Assembly: GCF_017114865.1 (NCBI RefSeq)
Contig: NZ_JADEYH010000008.1
Coordinates: forward strand, 1-64,000
From: Streptomyces verrucosisporus
GTDB lineage: Bacteria; Actinomycetota; Actinomycetes; Streptomycetales; Streptomycetaceae
Length of the DNA stretch: 64,000 nucleotides
Direction: 5' to 3'
In this document: positions 29,471 to 40,412 of the stretch, piece after piece
Numbering within the stretch: the first letter of the stretch is position 1
Layout of the letters: every line of letters begins with the position of its first letter
The notes under the pieces: model-generated
Databases searched by the model: none
Seen by the model: the letters and a program-made list of their open reading frames with translations, nothing else
Told to the model about the DNA's origin: nothing
Made by a program: the position numbers and the translations under genes

Positions 29471-30856
29471 TCAGTCGCCGTACGCCTTGGCCGCGGCGGC
29501 CTCCAGCTCCCGCTGGGCGCCGGCCACGTCCCCGGGATCGGCCAGGAAGTCCTGGAGCGCCTTCCACTCGCCGGCGCCCTTGGTGCCGCCGAAGGCGGCC
29601 GGGGCCTGGTCGGACATGTCGAAGCGGAAGTCGTCGCCCGCGGCGATCAGCGCCTCGGCGATGTCGCGCTGCACGTCGTCGGGGTAGACGGCGGTGTCCA
29701 GCTCCTTGTTGGGCGAGATGAAGCCGCCCTGCTCCGCCCAGATCGCGGCGGCGTCGGTGGAGGCCAGGAAGGTGAGCAGGGCGTGGGCGCCCTCACCGTC
29801 CTTCAGCGCCACCGCCGCGTCGCCCCCGCTGACCACGGGGGAGTCCTCACCGACGGCGGGGAAGGGGAAGACCTTGGCGTCCTGGCCGATCTCCGCCTCG
29901 GTGTCGCCGATGTTGACGGCGACGAAGTCACCCTCGTAGACCATCGCGGCCTGCGGCTGCTCGACGTCGGCGAAGACCTGGGTGACGGACTTGGGGAACT
30001 CCGTGCGCAGCGCGCCCTGGTTGCCGCCCGCCAGCAGCTCCTTCTCGCCGAACAGCTCGCCGAGGGTGTTGAGCGCATCCCGGACGGACGGGTCGGTCCA
30101 CTTGATCTCGTGGGCGGCGAGCTGGTCGTACTTCTCGGGCCCGGCCTGGGAGAGATAGACGTTCTCGAACCAGTCGGTGAGCGTCCAGCCGTCCGCGCCG
30201 CCGACCGAGACCGGCGGGACACCGGAGTCGGAGAGGGTCTGCGCGGCCTCCAGGAACTCGTCCCAGGTCTTCGGCTCGCTCACGCCCGCGTTCTCGAAGG
30301 CGGTGGTGTTGTACCAGACCAGGGACTTGTTGGCGGCTTTGAAGTAGACGCCGTACTGCTCGCCGTCGTGGGCGCCCAGGTCCTGCCAGCCCTGGGAGAA
30401 GTTCTTCCCCAGCTGCTCGCGCGTCCCTTCCCTGAGCGGCTTGATCCAGCCCTTCTCGGCGAACTGGTGGAGCACGCCGACCTGCGGCAGCATCGCCACG
30501 TCCGGCGGCGCGCCGCCCTCGACCTTGGAGCCGACGAAGGTCGCCACGTTGTCACCGGTCGGAACGAAGCCGACCTCGGCGCCCGTGCGCTCCTCGAACT
30601 CGTCGAGGACCCTGCGGAAGTTCTTCTGCTCCGGTCCGGTCCACACGGCCGCCACCTGGAGCTTCTGCCCCTTCAGGTCCGGCAGTTCGACCGTGGCCTC
30701 CCGCCCGTCGCCGGCCCCGTCCCCGGAGGCCCCGGAGCCGTCGCCCCCGCCATCACCTCCGCCGCAGGCGGCCGTCAGTGAAAGGGCCAGCGCCGCGGCC
30801 AGCGCGATGCCCGCTCTGCGGGCCCGCGATCGAGTTGTACGGACAGAAGTGCGCAT
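29471..30856 (-). CDS. Sugar-binding lipoprotein of an ABC importer
   Basis: A 461-residue extracellular solute-binding protein (family 1). The signal peptide ends in the lipobox LTAAC, then an acidic Gly/Asp-rich linker. The body has the SBP_bac_1 pattern: WTGPEQKNFRRVLDEFEERT, then YGVYFKAANKSLVWYNTTAF and MVYEGDFVAVNI. An alpha-glucoside or related sugar is plausible but not provable. No ATPase gene is adjacent; Streptomyces importers of this type commonly share the MsiK ATPase. No LacI or ROK regulator is next to the operon. Confidence 0.93.
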   Translation of the reverse strand: MRTSVRTTRSRARRAGIALAAALALSLTAACGGGDGGGDGSGASGDGAGDGREATVELPDLKGQKLQVAAVWTGPEQKNFRRVLDEFEERTGAEVGFVPTGDNVATFVGSKVEGGAPPDVAMLPQVGVLHQFAEKGWIKPLREGTREQLGKNFSQGWQDLGAHDGEQYGVYFKAANKSLVWYNTTAFENAGVSEPKTWDEFLEAAQTLSDSGVPPVSVGGADGWTLTDWFENVYLSQAGPEKYDQLAAHEIKWTDPSVRDALNTLGELFGEKELLAGGNQGALRTEFPKSVTQVFADVEQPQAAMVYEGDFVAVNIGDTEAEIGQDAKVFPFPAVGEDSPVVSGGDAAVALKDGEGAHALLTFLASTDAAAIWAEQGGFISPNKELDTAVYPDDVQRDIAEALIAAGDDFRFDMSDQAPAAFGGTKGAGEWKALQDFLADPGDVAGAQRELEAAAAKAYGD

Positions 30857-30964
30857 AGCTCACCGTCCCCACTGTGGGCACGGCCGGTCGTCGAACGGCC
30901 GCGCCGTACGTCCCGTTCGGTCAGTCCTACGCCTGAACACATTGCCCGGCAACAGGGCTTCACG

Positions 30965-30970
30965 TGTCAA
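30965..30970 (-). promoter_or_regulatory. Possible -35 element of the sugar ABC operon
   Basis: TTGACA on the minus strand, 109 bp before the lipoprotein start. The best -10 (CAATGT, 30939-30944) is 20 bp away, so the promoter assignment is weak. Confidence 0.25.
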
Positions 30971-31017
30971 CTCGCCGTTCGTGACCGGCTCGTGACCGTA
31001 AGGCCTCGATCTCCTTG

Positions 31018-31041
31018 TGTGACGGTCATGTTGACGTCACA
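31018..31041. repeat. Inverted repeat at the end of the FHA-ATPase gene
   Basis: TGTGACG (31018-31024) and CGTCACA (31035-31041) form a 7-bp inverted repeat with a 10-bp spacer, spanning the stop codon of the FHA-ATPase gene. It could be a weak terminator or an operator for the downstream sugar operon. Confidence 0.35.
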
Positions 31042-34000
31042 TCAGCGGGGGAGGAGCGGGGGCGCCCGCCTCGCGGGCCGCGCGCTCGACCGCGCTGGCG
31101 AGCAGCGCCAGATCGGTCGGCCCGTTGCCCAGTTCACGTACGGGACGGCGGGCGGGGGGATCCCCGGCGCGCGCCCAGTCCAGGGGGACCACCGTCGGCC
31201 GCAGAGTCGCCGTACGGGGTATGCGGCCCGACACCCGGCCCGCCTGGAAGACGGTCACCGAGCCGTCCGGCCGGTGCAGCGCCCCCCGCCCCGGCAGCGG
31301 TCCCTCACCGGAGCCTCCCGGCCCCCCTGAACCGCCCGGACTCCCTGGACCACCCGGGCCGTCCGGACCGCCCGGGTCCCCCGGGCCGCCGGAGCCCAGG
31401 AAGGCCCGCAGGACCGCCCCCTGCCCGGTGGCCGTCCGCCCGGTGTGCTCCGGCCGCCCGGTGGCGGCCACCAGGTGCACCCCCAGCCGCGCCCCGTCCC
31501 GGGCCACGGCCTCCAGCGCCCTGACCACCGAACCGGCCGCCGGCCGGCCGGGGTTGCCCAGGGCGGGGGCGACCAGCGTGTCGAAGTCGTCGACGAGTAC
31601 CACCAGCCGGGGCAGCGCTCCCGGCCGCGCGGCGCCGGCGGCCTCGGCGGGACCGGTCTGCCCCGGGGCCCGCAGCTTGAGGGCGCCGGACCCGGGGCCC
31701 GTGCCGGAAACCGTGCCCGAGGCCGTGCCCGCCACGGGAGCGCCCGAGGCCCGGCGCTGGGCGACCACCCGGGCGGCGGTCCCACCGCTGGCACGGTGCC
31801 GCGCCTGCGACACCTCCGCCGCGTACGCCTCGTACGTGCGGTCGCCGAGCAGTTCCGCGCGGCGTTTCAGCTCACCGCCCAGCGCCTGGGCGAACTCCCG
31901 CATCCGCACCGGATCCCCCGCGGCCAGGTACGTCGTGGCGTGCGGCAGGTCCCCGCAGACCCGCAGCCCGTCCCCGTCCCCGTCCACCAGGACCAGGGCG
32001 AGCCTGTCCGGCCGCTCTCCGGCCGCCAGCGAGGCGGCCGCCGAGCGCAGCAGCTCGGTCTTGCCGGAACCGGCCGGGCCGGAGACGAGGAAGGGGCCGT
32101 GGCCCGCGGCGAGATCGGCGGTGACCGGGCCGTGCGGGCCCGCGCCCAGCACGGCCTCGGCCCGCGGGCCGGCGGGTGTGCCGGGCTCGGCGGGATCGTC
32201 GGCCCAGCGGGCCAGCAGCGCGGCGGGGGTGGCCCGGGCCAGGCCCAGCTCCTCCAGCAGGCGGGAACTCGGCGGCAGCGGCACGGGGCGGTCCGAGGAC
32301 GGGCCCCTGGCCGCGTCCGCCTCGCGCAGCGGCGCCAGTGCCCGGGCGAAGCGCTCGGCCCAGGCCGACGACACCCCGTCCACGGTCGCGACCGGGGCGT
32401 TCGCAGGATCCGTGCCGCGCGCCACCACCCGTATCGCCGTGGCGACGGCGCCGCTGAGCAGGCCGACGGCGCCGCAGAAGCGGAAGGCGGGGGAGGCGGC
32501 GGCCGCCGCCTCCAGGGTCACGGAGAGCGGGGAGGTGGGGGTGGCGGCCGAGGTCTCGGCCAGGCACAGCAGATGGACGCCCGCGGCCGGCCCGTGCGCA
32601 GCCAGCCGGGCCACGGCGTCGCGCAGCTCGGCCGGGCCCGGGTCGCCGTCGACCACGGCGACCGTCAGCGGGCCGCGGCGCGCGCCCGCGCCCGGCTCCG
32701 GTCCGTCCAGCCGCCGCAGCAGCTCCTCGGTGCGGGCGGCGGCCTGCTCGCGGTCGTACGCCAGCAGCAGGCGGCAGTCCTGGCCGTGGGCCGGACGCAG
32801 GTGCGGCAGCCAGCCCAGCCAGGACCAGTCGCCGCCCTCCGCCGCGTCGTGCGCGCCGCCGCGGGGCGCACGGCCCGGGGCGATCAGCACGACCTCCAGG
32901 GCGCCCGGCCCGTGCAGCGCGGTGAGCTGGGCGAGGACCGAGCGCACCAGCGGCATCAGCCGGGCCCGGGGGCCGGCCAGCCCCAGCGAACCCGTGCGCC
33001 GCAGATCCGCCGTCACCGGCTCGACGGCCCCGGCCGGGCCGCGGACCGAGCCGAGCCGGACGGTCAGCGCGTCGGGGTGGCCGGCGCCGCGCTCCCACAG
33101 CCGGGGGCCGGGGCCCAGCGCGGTGAGCAGGATCTCCGACGGGTCGGGCCGGCGCTCCTCGCCCGGCGCGGCCGCCGCTGTGGGCACGGCGGACGGGGCG
33201 GGCCGCGCCCGGCCGGCCCCGTCGGCGTCCGCGCCGCCGTCCTCCGGCCGTCCTCCGGCCAGCCGCCGGGCCCAGGCGCCCAGACCGCCGCGCCGGGGTC
33301 GCCCGGCGGCAGGGTCGCCGCCCGGGGGCGCGATCCCGGCTCCATGGGTGCCGCCGCCGGAAGGGAAGGGGCGGTCGGCGCGGCCGTGCTCGATCTCCCC
33401 GGCGTCCTCCGGGCCGCCGGGGACGTAAGGGGTGGCCGCCGAGCCGGGGCCGCCCGGTCCGCCGCCGGGCCCGTACGGCGGGAGCGCCGCGCGGCCCAGC
33501 CCGCGGACCGTCTCGGCGGCGGGAGCGGCGGGGCCCGCGGGCGCGCCGGGGGAGGCGGGAGCGGCCGAGGGCGCACGGCCCTGCTCCGGCAGCAGCCCGC
33601 CCGCGGCGGGGCCGCCCGCGCAGACCCGCAGATGCCCCTCCCCGTCCGGGACCGCGGGCACGTCCGGCAGCTCCTCCGCCCCGGCCCGCAGCCGTACGGC
33701 GGACTCGCCCAGCCGCAGTGTCGCGCCCGGCGGCAGCGGCACCGGGCGGTCGTGGACCGCGGCGCCGTCGACCGTCGTGCCGTTGGTGGAGGCCAGGTCG
33801 GTGACCGTCACCACCCCCGACTCCGCCACGGTGACCGTGCAGTGCAGCCGGGAGACGTCCGGATCGTCCAGCGGCACGTCCGCCTCGGCGGAGCGGCCCA
33901 CGCGCACCTGCCCGCCGCGCAGCAGGTGGACCCCGCCCGCGTCCGGTCCGGCGACGACGTGCAGCCGGGCGCGCGTACCGGCGGGGGCCAGTCCGTGGCC

Positions 34001-34288
34001 CCAGGGCGCCGTCGGCCCGTACAGGGACACCACCGCGCCGTCCACCAGCGGCGGCACACCCAGCATCTGGCGCCCGGCGTCCAGCCGCTGCGCCCCGGCG
34101 AACACCGCCACCGCCTCCCCGGAACCGGCGGCGGGTGCGGCGCCGGCGGAGGCGGCCGCCGCGGCGAGGGCACCGGTCACCGCCGAGAGGGTGGTGCCGG
34201 CGGGGGCGGTCACCAGCACGTCGCAACCGCCGGTGCTCTGCTCCGCGTGACCGCCGCGCGGTCCGAGGACGGTCAGCCGGATCTGCAT
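31037..34288 (-). CDS. FHA-domain FtsK/EccC-like ATPase
   Basis: About 1083 residues. Residues 1-110 form an N-terminal domain like those of type VII ATPase partners (MQIRLTVLGP start). A canonical FHA phosphothreonine-binding domain follows (about 118-196: VRVGRSAEADVPLDDPDVSR, then LASTNGTTVDG). A low-complexity Pro/Gly linker leads to a degenerate FtsK-like module (about 415-700) without a Walker A. The final module has Walker A SGPAGSGKTELLRS (about 735) and a Walker-B-like LVVLVDDFDTLV. Order and local motifs resemble EccC of type VII secretion, but no transmembrane helix is visible. A Gly/Pro repeat interrupts the last module. Start ATG 34288 (AAGGGG 9 nt upstream); ATG 34294 is possible. 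Divergent from pkaA. Confidence 0.88.
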   Translation of the reverse strand: MQIRLTVLGPRGGHAEQSTGGCDVLVTAPAGTTLSAVTGALAAAAASAGAAPAAGSGEAVAVFAGAQRLDAGRQMLGVPPLVDGAVVSLYGPTAPWGHGLAPAGTRARLHVVAGPDAGGVHLLRGGQVRVGRSAEADVPLDDPDVSRLHCTVTVAESGVVTVTDLASTNGTTVDGAAVHDRPVPLPPGATLRLGESAVRLRAGAEELPDVPAVPDGEGHLRVCAGGPAAGGLLPEQGRAPSAAPASPGAPAGPAAPAAETVRGLGRAALPPYGPGGGPGGPGSAATPYVPGGPEDAGEIEHGRADRPFPSGGGTHGAGIAPPGGDPAAGRPRRGGLGAWARRLAGGRPEDGGADADGAGRARPAPSAVPTAAAAPGEERRPDPSEILLTALGPGPRLWERGAGHPDALTVRLGSVRGPAGAVEPVTADLRRTGSLGLAGPRARLMPLVRSVLAQLTALHGPGALEVVLIAPGRAPRGGAHDAAEGGDWSWLGWLPHLRPAHGQDCRLLLAYDREQAAARTEELLRRLDGPEPGAGARRGPLTVAVVDGDPGPAELRDAVARLAAHGPAAGVHLLCLAETSAATPTSPLSVTLEAAAAASPAFRFCGAVGLLSGAVATAIRVVARGTDPANAPVATVDGVSSAWAERFARALAPLREADAARGPSSDRPVPLPPSSRLLEELGLARATPAALLARWADDPAEPGTPAGPRAEAVLGAGPHGPVTADLAAGHGPFLVSGPAGSGKTELLRSAAASLAAGERPDRLALVLVDGDGDGLRVCGDLPHATTYLAAGDPVRMREFAQALGGELKRRAELLGDRTYEAYAAEVSQARHRASGGTAARVVAQRRASGAPVAGTASGTVSGTGPGSGALKLRAPGQTGPAEAAGAARPGALPRLVVLVDDFDTLVAPALGNPGRPAAGSVVRALEAVARDGARLGVHLVAATGRPEHTGRTATGQGAVLRAFLGSGGPGDPGGPDGPGGPGSPGGSGGPGGSGEGPLPGRGALHRPDGSVTVFQAGRVSGRIPRTATLRPTVVPLDWARAGDPPARRPVRELGNGPTDLALLASAVERAAREAGAPAPPPLM

Positions 34289-34689
34289 CGACATCGGCCC
34301 CTTCAGTCCCGTGATGCTGGATGCATCCTCGCACCGACCACTGTCACAGCGCCCGCGATCCTCCGTCGAATGATCTTGATTGGTCTGCTGTGCACGCAAA
34401 TGTGGCCGGTAATTGCCCGCCCTCCGCGCGTTTCGCTCCGATGCGAAACCCCCGGCGGCCGCTCACCCGCAACCGTCCGCCCGCGCGGCGCGTCCGACAG
34501 GAAGCAGGGGACGGAGCACGGAGGACAGGGCGCGCAACGGGCCGGCCGTACGGAAGGCCGACCGGGCGGAGCGGCCCGGTCAGGCGCCCGCACACGCCCG
34601 TGCCCCGTCGCACACGGCACTACAGTGAGCCGCCGGAGCGCCGTACAGTGGCGGCTTGGGCAGTTCGAACGAACCAGGGAGCGCATGAC
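34289..34689. other. Divergent intergenic region between FHA-ATPase and pkaA
   Basis: 400 bp without a coding signal. The left half is relatively AT-rich (34370-34420). Two TACAGT hexamers (34621-34626 and 34644-34649) are candidate -10 boxes for pkaA, but no matching -35 is clear. Confidence 0.45.
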
Positions 34690-36447
<1,758 letters not shown>

Positions 36448-36569
36448 CGACGGGAGACGGGGCTCCGCGGAGGCGGCGGCCCGGTTGCTTTGTCGACTTT
36501 CGGGGCGGATTTCCGCCCCGGAGGTGGTGGTTGCCGCCATCCGGGGGGCGCGGCGGTCCCGCGGAAGCG

Positions 36570-36575
36570 TAGTTT
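36570..36575 (+). promoter_or_regulatory. Candidate -10 box (leaderless start) of the second kinase
   Basis: TAGTTT is followed by exactly seven bases and ATG 36583. No Shine-Dalgarno sequence is present, so the transcript probably starts at the A of ATG. Confidence 0.45.
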
Positions 36576-36582
36576 TGTCGCC

Positions 36583-37857
36583 ATGTCACGGAAGATCGGC
36601 AGTCGGTACACCGCCCATCGGATCCTGGGCCGGGGCAGCGCCGGCACGGTGTGGCTGGGTGTGGGGCCGAAGGGCAGCCCCGTCGCCGTCAAGCTGCTGC
36701 GCGAGGACCTGGCCGCGGACCAGGAGCTGGTGGGCCGCTTCGTGCAGGAGCGCACCGCGCTGCTCGCCCTGGACCACCCGCGCGTGGTCAAGGTGCGCGA
36801 CCTGGTGGTCGACGGCAACGACCTCGCCCTCGTCATGGACCTCGTGCGCGGCACCGATCTGCGCACCCGGCTGGAGCGCGAGCGCCGCCTGGCCCCGGAG
36901 GTGGCCGTCGCCGTGGCCGCCGACGTCGCCGACGCGCTGGCCGCCGCCCACGCGGCCGGGATCGTCCACCGCGACGTCAAGCCCGAGAACATCCTGCTCG
37001 ACGTCCACGGCCCGGCCGGGCCCGGCGGCGCCCCGCCCGCGCTGCTCACCGACTTCGGCATCGCCAAGCTGATCGACGCGCCCAGCCGGGGCGGCGGCAG
37101 CAAGGTCGTCGGCACCCCCGACTACGTCGCCCCCGAGATCGTCGAGGGCCTGCCGCCACGTGCCTCCGTCGACGTCTACGCCCTGGCCACGGTGCTGTAC
37201 GAGCTGCTGGCCGGTTTCACGCCCTTCGGCGGAGGGCACCCAGGGGCCGTGCTGCGCCGCCACGTCACCGAGCGCGTCGCCCCGCTGCCCGGCATCCCCG
37301 ACGAGCTGTGGCAGCTGATCAACCAGTGCCTGGCCAAGGCCCCGGCCTCCCGGCTGCGCGCCTCCGAGACGGCCGCGCGGCTGCGGGAGATCCTGCCGGC
37401 CCTGGCGGGACTGCCGCCGCTCGACATCGACGAGCCCGAGCCGGAGACCGGCGCCCACGGCGGCCCCGCGTACGACGACGGGGGGTACGGGCCCGGTACG
37501 GACGCCGACCCGTACGGCGCGCCCGCCCGCGGCGCCGTCCCGCTCGTCCACGGCGGCCCCGCGCCCGACTCCACCCGCGACACCCACACCAGCATGCGCG
37601 TCCCCGGCGCGGACGAGCTGGCGGGCGGCGCCCACGGCACCGCCCGCGCCCCCCGCGCCCCGGGCAGCCCGCGAGCCGGCTCCGCCCGCCACCGGGCGGC
37701 CGAGCGCCGCCGCAGGGTCAGGCAGGGCGTCACGGCCACGGCCGTCGCCGCAGCGCTCGGCATCGGCGGCTGGCTGGCCCTGTCCGGGGGAGGAGAGGAG
37801 GGCGGCGGCCCCGCGGTCCCCTCGCACAGCGAGGAGGACCGCCCGCGGGAGCCCTGA
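36583..37857 (+). CDS. pkaB: Ser/Thr protein kinase (PkaB-like)
   Basis: A 424-residue kinase, paralogous to its neighbour. Glycine loop [12 protein letters not shown], catalytic HRDVKPEN (about 129), LTDFGIAKL, and VAPE are all present. The kinase domain ends near residue 270. A low-complexity linker leads to a basic patch ([14 protein letters not shown]) and one membrane helix near 381-404, with a short acidic tail outside. The start ATG 36583 follows TAGTTT by 7 nt. With pkaA and the divergent FHA-ATPase it forms a local Ser/Thr phosphorylation neighbourhood. Confidence 0.9.
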   Translation: MSRKIGSRYTAHRILGRGSAGTVWLGVGPKGSPVAVKLLREDLAADQELVGRFVQERTALLALDHPRVVKVRDLVVDGNDLALVMDLVRGTDLRTRLERERRLAPEVAVAVAADVADALAAAHAAGIVHRDVKPENILLDVHGPAGPGGAPPALLTDFGIAKLIDAPSRGGGSKVVGTPDYVAPEIVEGLPPRASVDVYALATVLYELLAGFTPFGGGHPGAVLRRHVTERVAPLPGIPDELWQLINQCLAKAPASRLRASETAARLREILPALAGLPPLDIDEPEPETGAHGGPAYDDGGYGPGTDADPYGAPARGAVPLVHGGPAPDSTRDTHTSMRVPGADELAGGAHGTARAPRAPGSPRAGSARHRAAERRRRVRQGVTATAVAAALGIGGWLALSGGGEEGGGPAVPSHSEEDRPREP

Positions 37858-37886
37858 GGGGCGACCCGCGGGGAGCGGTCCCGGCA

Positions 37887-37918
37887 AGCCCCGGGCGGGC
37901 GTCGCCGGGCCCGGGGCT
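37887..37918 (+). terminator. Hairpin after pkaB
   Basis: A 10-bp perfect stem (37887-37896 with 37909-37918) with a 12-nt loop lies 30 bp after the pkaB stop and before the prfB promoter. Confidence 0.6.
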
Positions 37919-37971
37919 CCGAGCGGCAGGGCCCCGTCCGACGGGGCGGCGGCAAAGGTCCCGGCAACCGT

Positions 37972-37977
37972 TAGTCT
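37972..37977 (+). promoter_or_regulatory. Candidate -10 box (leaderless start) of prfB
   Basis: TAGTCT is followed by seven bases and GTG 37985. The intervening GGAGGG could also act as a close ribosome-binding site, so leaderless translation is possible but not certain. Confidence 0.4.
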
Positions 37978-37984
37978 GGAGGGC

Positions 37985-39103
37985 GTGGCAGTTGTCGACG
38001 TATCCGAAGCACTGAAGTCCCTCACCTCGACCATGGAGTCGATCGAGGCCGTCCTGGACCTCGAGAAGCTGAGGGCCGAGGTCGCCGTGCTCGAAGAGCA
38101 GGCGGCGGACCCGGCCCTGTGGAACGACACCGAGAACGCCCAGCGGGTGACCAGCAAGCTGTCCCTGCTCCAGGCGCAGGTCCGCAAGGTGGAGGAGCTG
38201 CACGGCCGGATCGACGACCTGGGAATCCTGTTCGAGCTGGCCGAGACCGAGGACGACGCGGACACGCGCGCCGAGGCCGAGGGCGAGCTCCGGGCCGTCC
38301 AGAAGGCCGTGGACGAACTGGAGGTCCGCACCCTCCTGTCCGGTGAGTACGACCCCCGCGAGGCGATGATCAGCGTCCGCGCGGAGGCCGGCGGCGTGGA
38401 CGCCGCCGACTTCGCCGAGCAGCTGATGCGCATGTACCTGCGCTGGGCCGAGCGCAAGGGCTACCCGACCGAGGTCCTGGACACCTCGTACGCCGAGGAG
38501 GCGGGCATCAAGTCCGCCACCTTCTCCGTCAAGGCCCCCTATGCCTACGGCACCCTCTCCGTCGAGCAGGGCACCCACCGCATGGTGCGCATCTCGCCCT
38601 ACGACAACCAGGGCCGCCGCCAGACGTCCTTCGCGGGCATCGAGGTGATGCCGGTGGTCGAGCAGACCGACCACATCGAGATCCCCGAGAACGAGATCCG
38701 GGTCGACGTCTTCCGCTCCTCCGGCCCCGGCGGCCAGTCGGTCAACACCACCGACTCCGCGGTCCGGATGACGCACATCCCCACCGGCATCGTCGTCTCC
38801 TGCCAGAACGAGAAGTCCCAGATCCAGAACCGCGCCGCCGCCATGCGCGTCCTCCAGGCACGCCTCCTGGCGCACCGCCGGGCCGAGGAGCAGGCCAAGA
38901 TGGACGCCCTCAAGGGCGACGGCGGCAACTCCTGGGGCAACCAGATGCGTTCGTACGTCCTCCAGCCGTACCAGATGGTCAAGGACCTGCGCACCGAGCA
39001 CGAGGTCGGCAACCCCCAGTCCGTCCTCGACGGTGACATCGACGGCTTCCTGGAGGCGGGCATCCGCTGGCGCAAGCAGCAGGAGCAGCAGAACGCCGGC
39101 TGA
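37985..39103 (+). CDS. prfB: Peptide chain release factor 2
   Basis: A 372-residue class I release factor that reads UGA and UAA stop codons. The catalytic GGQ is at residues 249-251 in [14 protein letters not shown]. The stop-recognition tripeptide region reads [16 protein letters not shown], so residues 204-206 are SPY in place of the usual SPF. The frame is continuous from GTG 37985, so the autoregulatory +1 frameshift of E. coli prfB is absent. It is a monocistronic gene downstream of pkaB. Confidence 0.96.
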   Translation: MAVVDVSEALKSLTSTMESIEAVLDLEKLRAEVAVLEEQAADPALWNDTENAQRVTSKLSLLQAQVRKVEELHGRIDDLGILFELAETEDDADTRAEAEGELRAVQKAVDELEVRTLLSGEYDPREAMISVRAEAGGVDAADFAEQLMRMYLRWAERKGYPTEVLDTSYAEEAGIKSATFSVKAPYAYGTLSVEQGTHRMVRISPYDNQGRRQTSFAGIEVMPVVEQTDHIEIPENEIRVDVFRSSGPGGQSVNTTDSAVRMTHIPTGIVVSCQNEKSQIQNRAAAMRVLQARLLAHRRAEEQAKMDALKGDGGNSWGNQMRSYVLQPYQMVKDLRTEHEVGNPQSVLDGDIDGFLEAGIRWRKQQEQQNAG

Positions 39104-39416
39104 CCCGCGGCGGGCCCGCCCGGGGCGGGTTCCCGCGGAAGCTCCTCCTCCTGTGTGTCGGTTCTGTCACAACCCGGTCCGCCGGACTTCCAACTACCCG
39201 CCCACCATGGACATTTCGGGTTGGTCCGGCTTGACGGCGGTGTCGGCCCTGGGAAAGCATTCTGGCCGGCACGCGCGTGTTCGGGGCGCGTAAGTACGGG
39301 GGTGGACAGAGCCCGACCGCTGATCGGTCGCCGGCTCGACACGACGGACCCCGGCACGCAGGAAGCTCCGCACGGCTGCCCCATTGACGAAGACCACTAC
39401 TGGGGGTAGTTGGCAT
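39104..39416 (+). other. Intergenic region between prfB and the LAETG protein gene
   Basis: 313 bp. GC-rich short hairpins follow prfB (39107-39140). The rest holds the promoter region of the next gene, where no clear -35/-10 pair can be named. Open frames here are short and uncoupled from codon bias. Confidence 0.4.
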
Positions 39417-40238
39417 ATGACAAATTCCAGGACGCGAGTGCGCGTCGCGCGGGTCGCCGCCGGTGCGGTGTTCCTCGCGGGTGTGTCGCTGACGGCCGTC
39501 GGCACGGCGTCGGCCGTGGGCGTGGACGCCGCCGTTCAGATCGGCATCATGGGTGACGACTCCGACGGTGACGCCACGACCGGTGAAACCACCACGACCG
39601 GCGGGGACACCACCACGAGCGGCGGGAACACCGTGATCGGTGGCCTCGACGAGGGGCAGACCACCACGGGCGGGGACACCACCACGGGTGGGGACACCAC
39701 GACCGGCGGGGATACCACCACGGGCGGCGACTCCACGACCGGCGGGGATACCACCACGGGCGGGGACACCACGACCGGCGGGGACACCACGACCGGCGGG
39801 GATACCACCACGGGCGGGGACACCACCACGGGCGGGGACACCACCGACGGCGGCAACGCCAGCAACGGCACCAACGGGAACTCCGGTGGCGACACCGGTT
39901 CCACCGGCGGTGACGCCGAGGGGTCCACCGGAGACAACGGGAGCAGCGGCGGTCCCACCGGCGGTGCCGGCGAGGAGCCGGCCACCACCGGCGGCACCGG
40001 CGGCGGCGAGGACGAGAACCCGAACACCTGCATCCTCGACGAGTCCACCGTGGACTGCGGCCCCGGCACCGACTCCGTCGGCACCAAGCCGATCAGCCAG
40101 GAGAAGCCGAAGGAGGAGCTGGCCGAGACCGGCGCCGCCGAGACGACCTTCCTGCTGATCGGTGCGGCCACGATGATCGCCGGTGGCATCGGCTTCCGCC
40201 TGATGCCGCGCATGGTGGGCCGCAACACCGTCGCCTGA
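39417..40238 (+). CDS. Sortase-anchored Thr/Gly/Asp-repeat surface protein
   Basis: A 273-residue secreted protein. The signal peptide (about 1-33) ends near GTASAVG. The central region is a hexapeptide repeat: ten TTTGGD-type units (one is STTGGD) at about residues 82-141, flanked by degenerate copies. A conserved-looking cysteine pair follows (NTCILDESTVDCGPG), then the sortase signal LAETG, a hydrophobic helix (TFLLIGAATMIAGGIGF) and a short basic tail RLMPRMVGR. LAxTG is the motif of class E sortases used in Streptomyces. No sortase gene is nearby. The repeat may be an extended cell-wall spacer. The function is unknown. Confidence 0.85.
   Translation: MTNSRTRVRVARVAAGAVFLAGVSLTAVGTASAVGVDAAVQIGIMGDDSDGDATTGETTTTGGDTTTSGGNTVIGGLDEGQTTTGGDTTTGGDTTTGGDTTTGGDSTTGGDTTTGGDTTTGGDTTTGGDTTTGGDTTTGGDTTDGGNASNGTNGNSGGDTGSTGGDAEGSTGDNGSSGGPTGGAGEEPATTGGTGGGEDENPNTCILDESTVDCGPGTDSVGTKPISQEKPKEELAETGAAETTFLLIGAATMIAGGIGFRLMPRMVGRNTVA
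39660..39839 (+). repeat. 18-bp tandem coding repeat (10 units)
   Basis: Ten in-frame copies of an 18-bp unit encoding TTTGGD (or STTGGD), with synonymous changes (GAC/GAT, ACG/ACC). It invites length change by slippage or unequal crossover. Confidence 0.9.
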
Positions 40239-40299
40239 GCGAACGGCGCGGCGCCGCACACGCGTGACAGCGTGTGACGGCATGCGGCGACAGCGCACA

Positions 40300-40338
40300 C
40301 GAGGGGCCCGGGACGCGTCCAGCGTCCCGGGCCCCTCG
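40300..40338. terminator. Bidirectional terminator after the LAETG protein gene
   Basis: A perfect 17-bp stem (40300-40316 with 40322-40338) and 5-nt loop between convergent genes. Confidence 0.88.
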
Positions 40339-40412
40339 TACGTCTCACGAGCCCCCCACAGGTCTCGTACGTCGCACGGTGGCGTACGCGCGCGCATGGC
40401 CCGCGATGCGTC

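Noticed and set aside
37985..38100. Programmed +1 frameshift in prfB
   Set aside because: The reading frame is continuous with no in-frame UGA and no CUU-UGA slippery site.
39660..39839. CRISPR-like repeat array
   Set aside because: The 18-bp units are contiguous and in frame with a secreted protein; there are no spacers and no cas genes.
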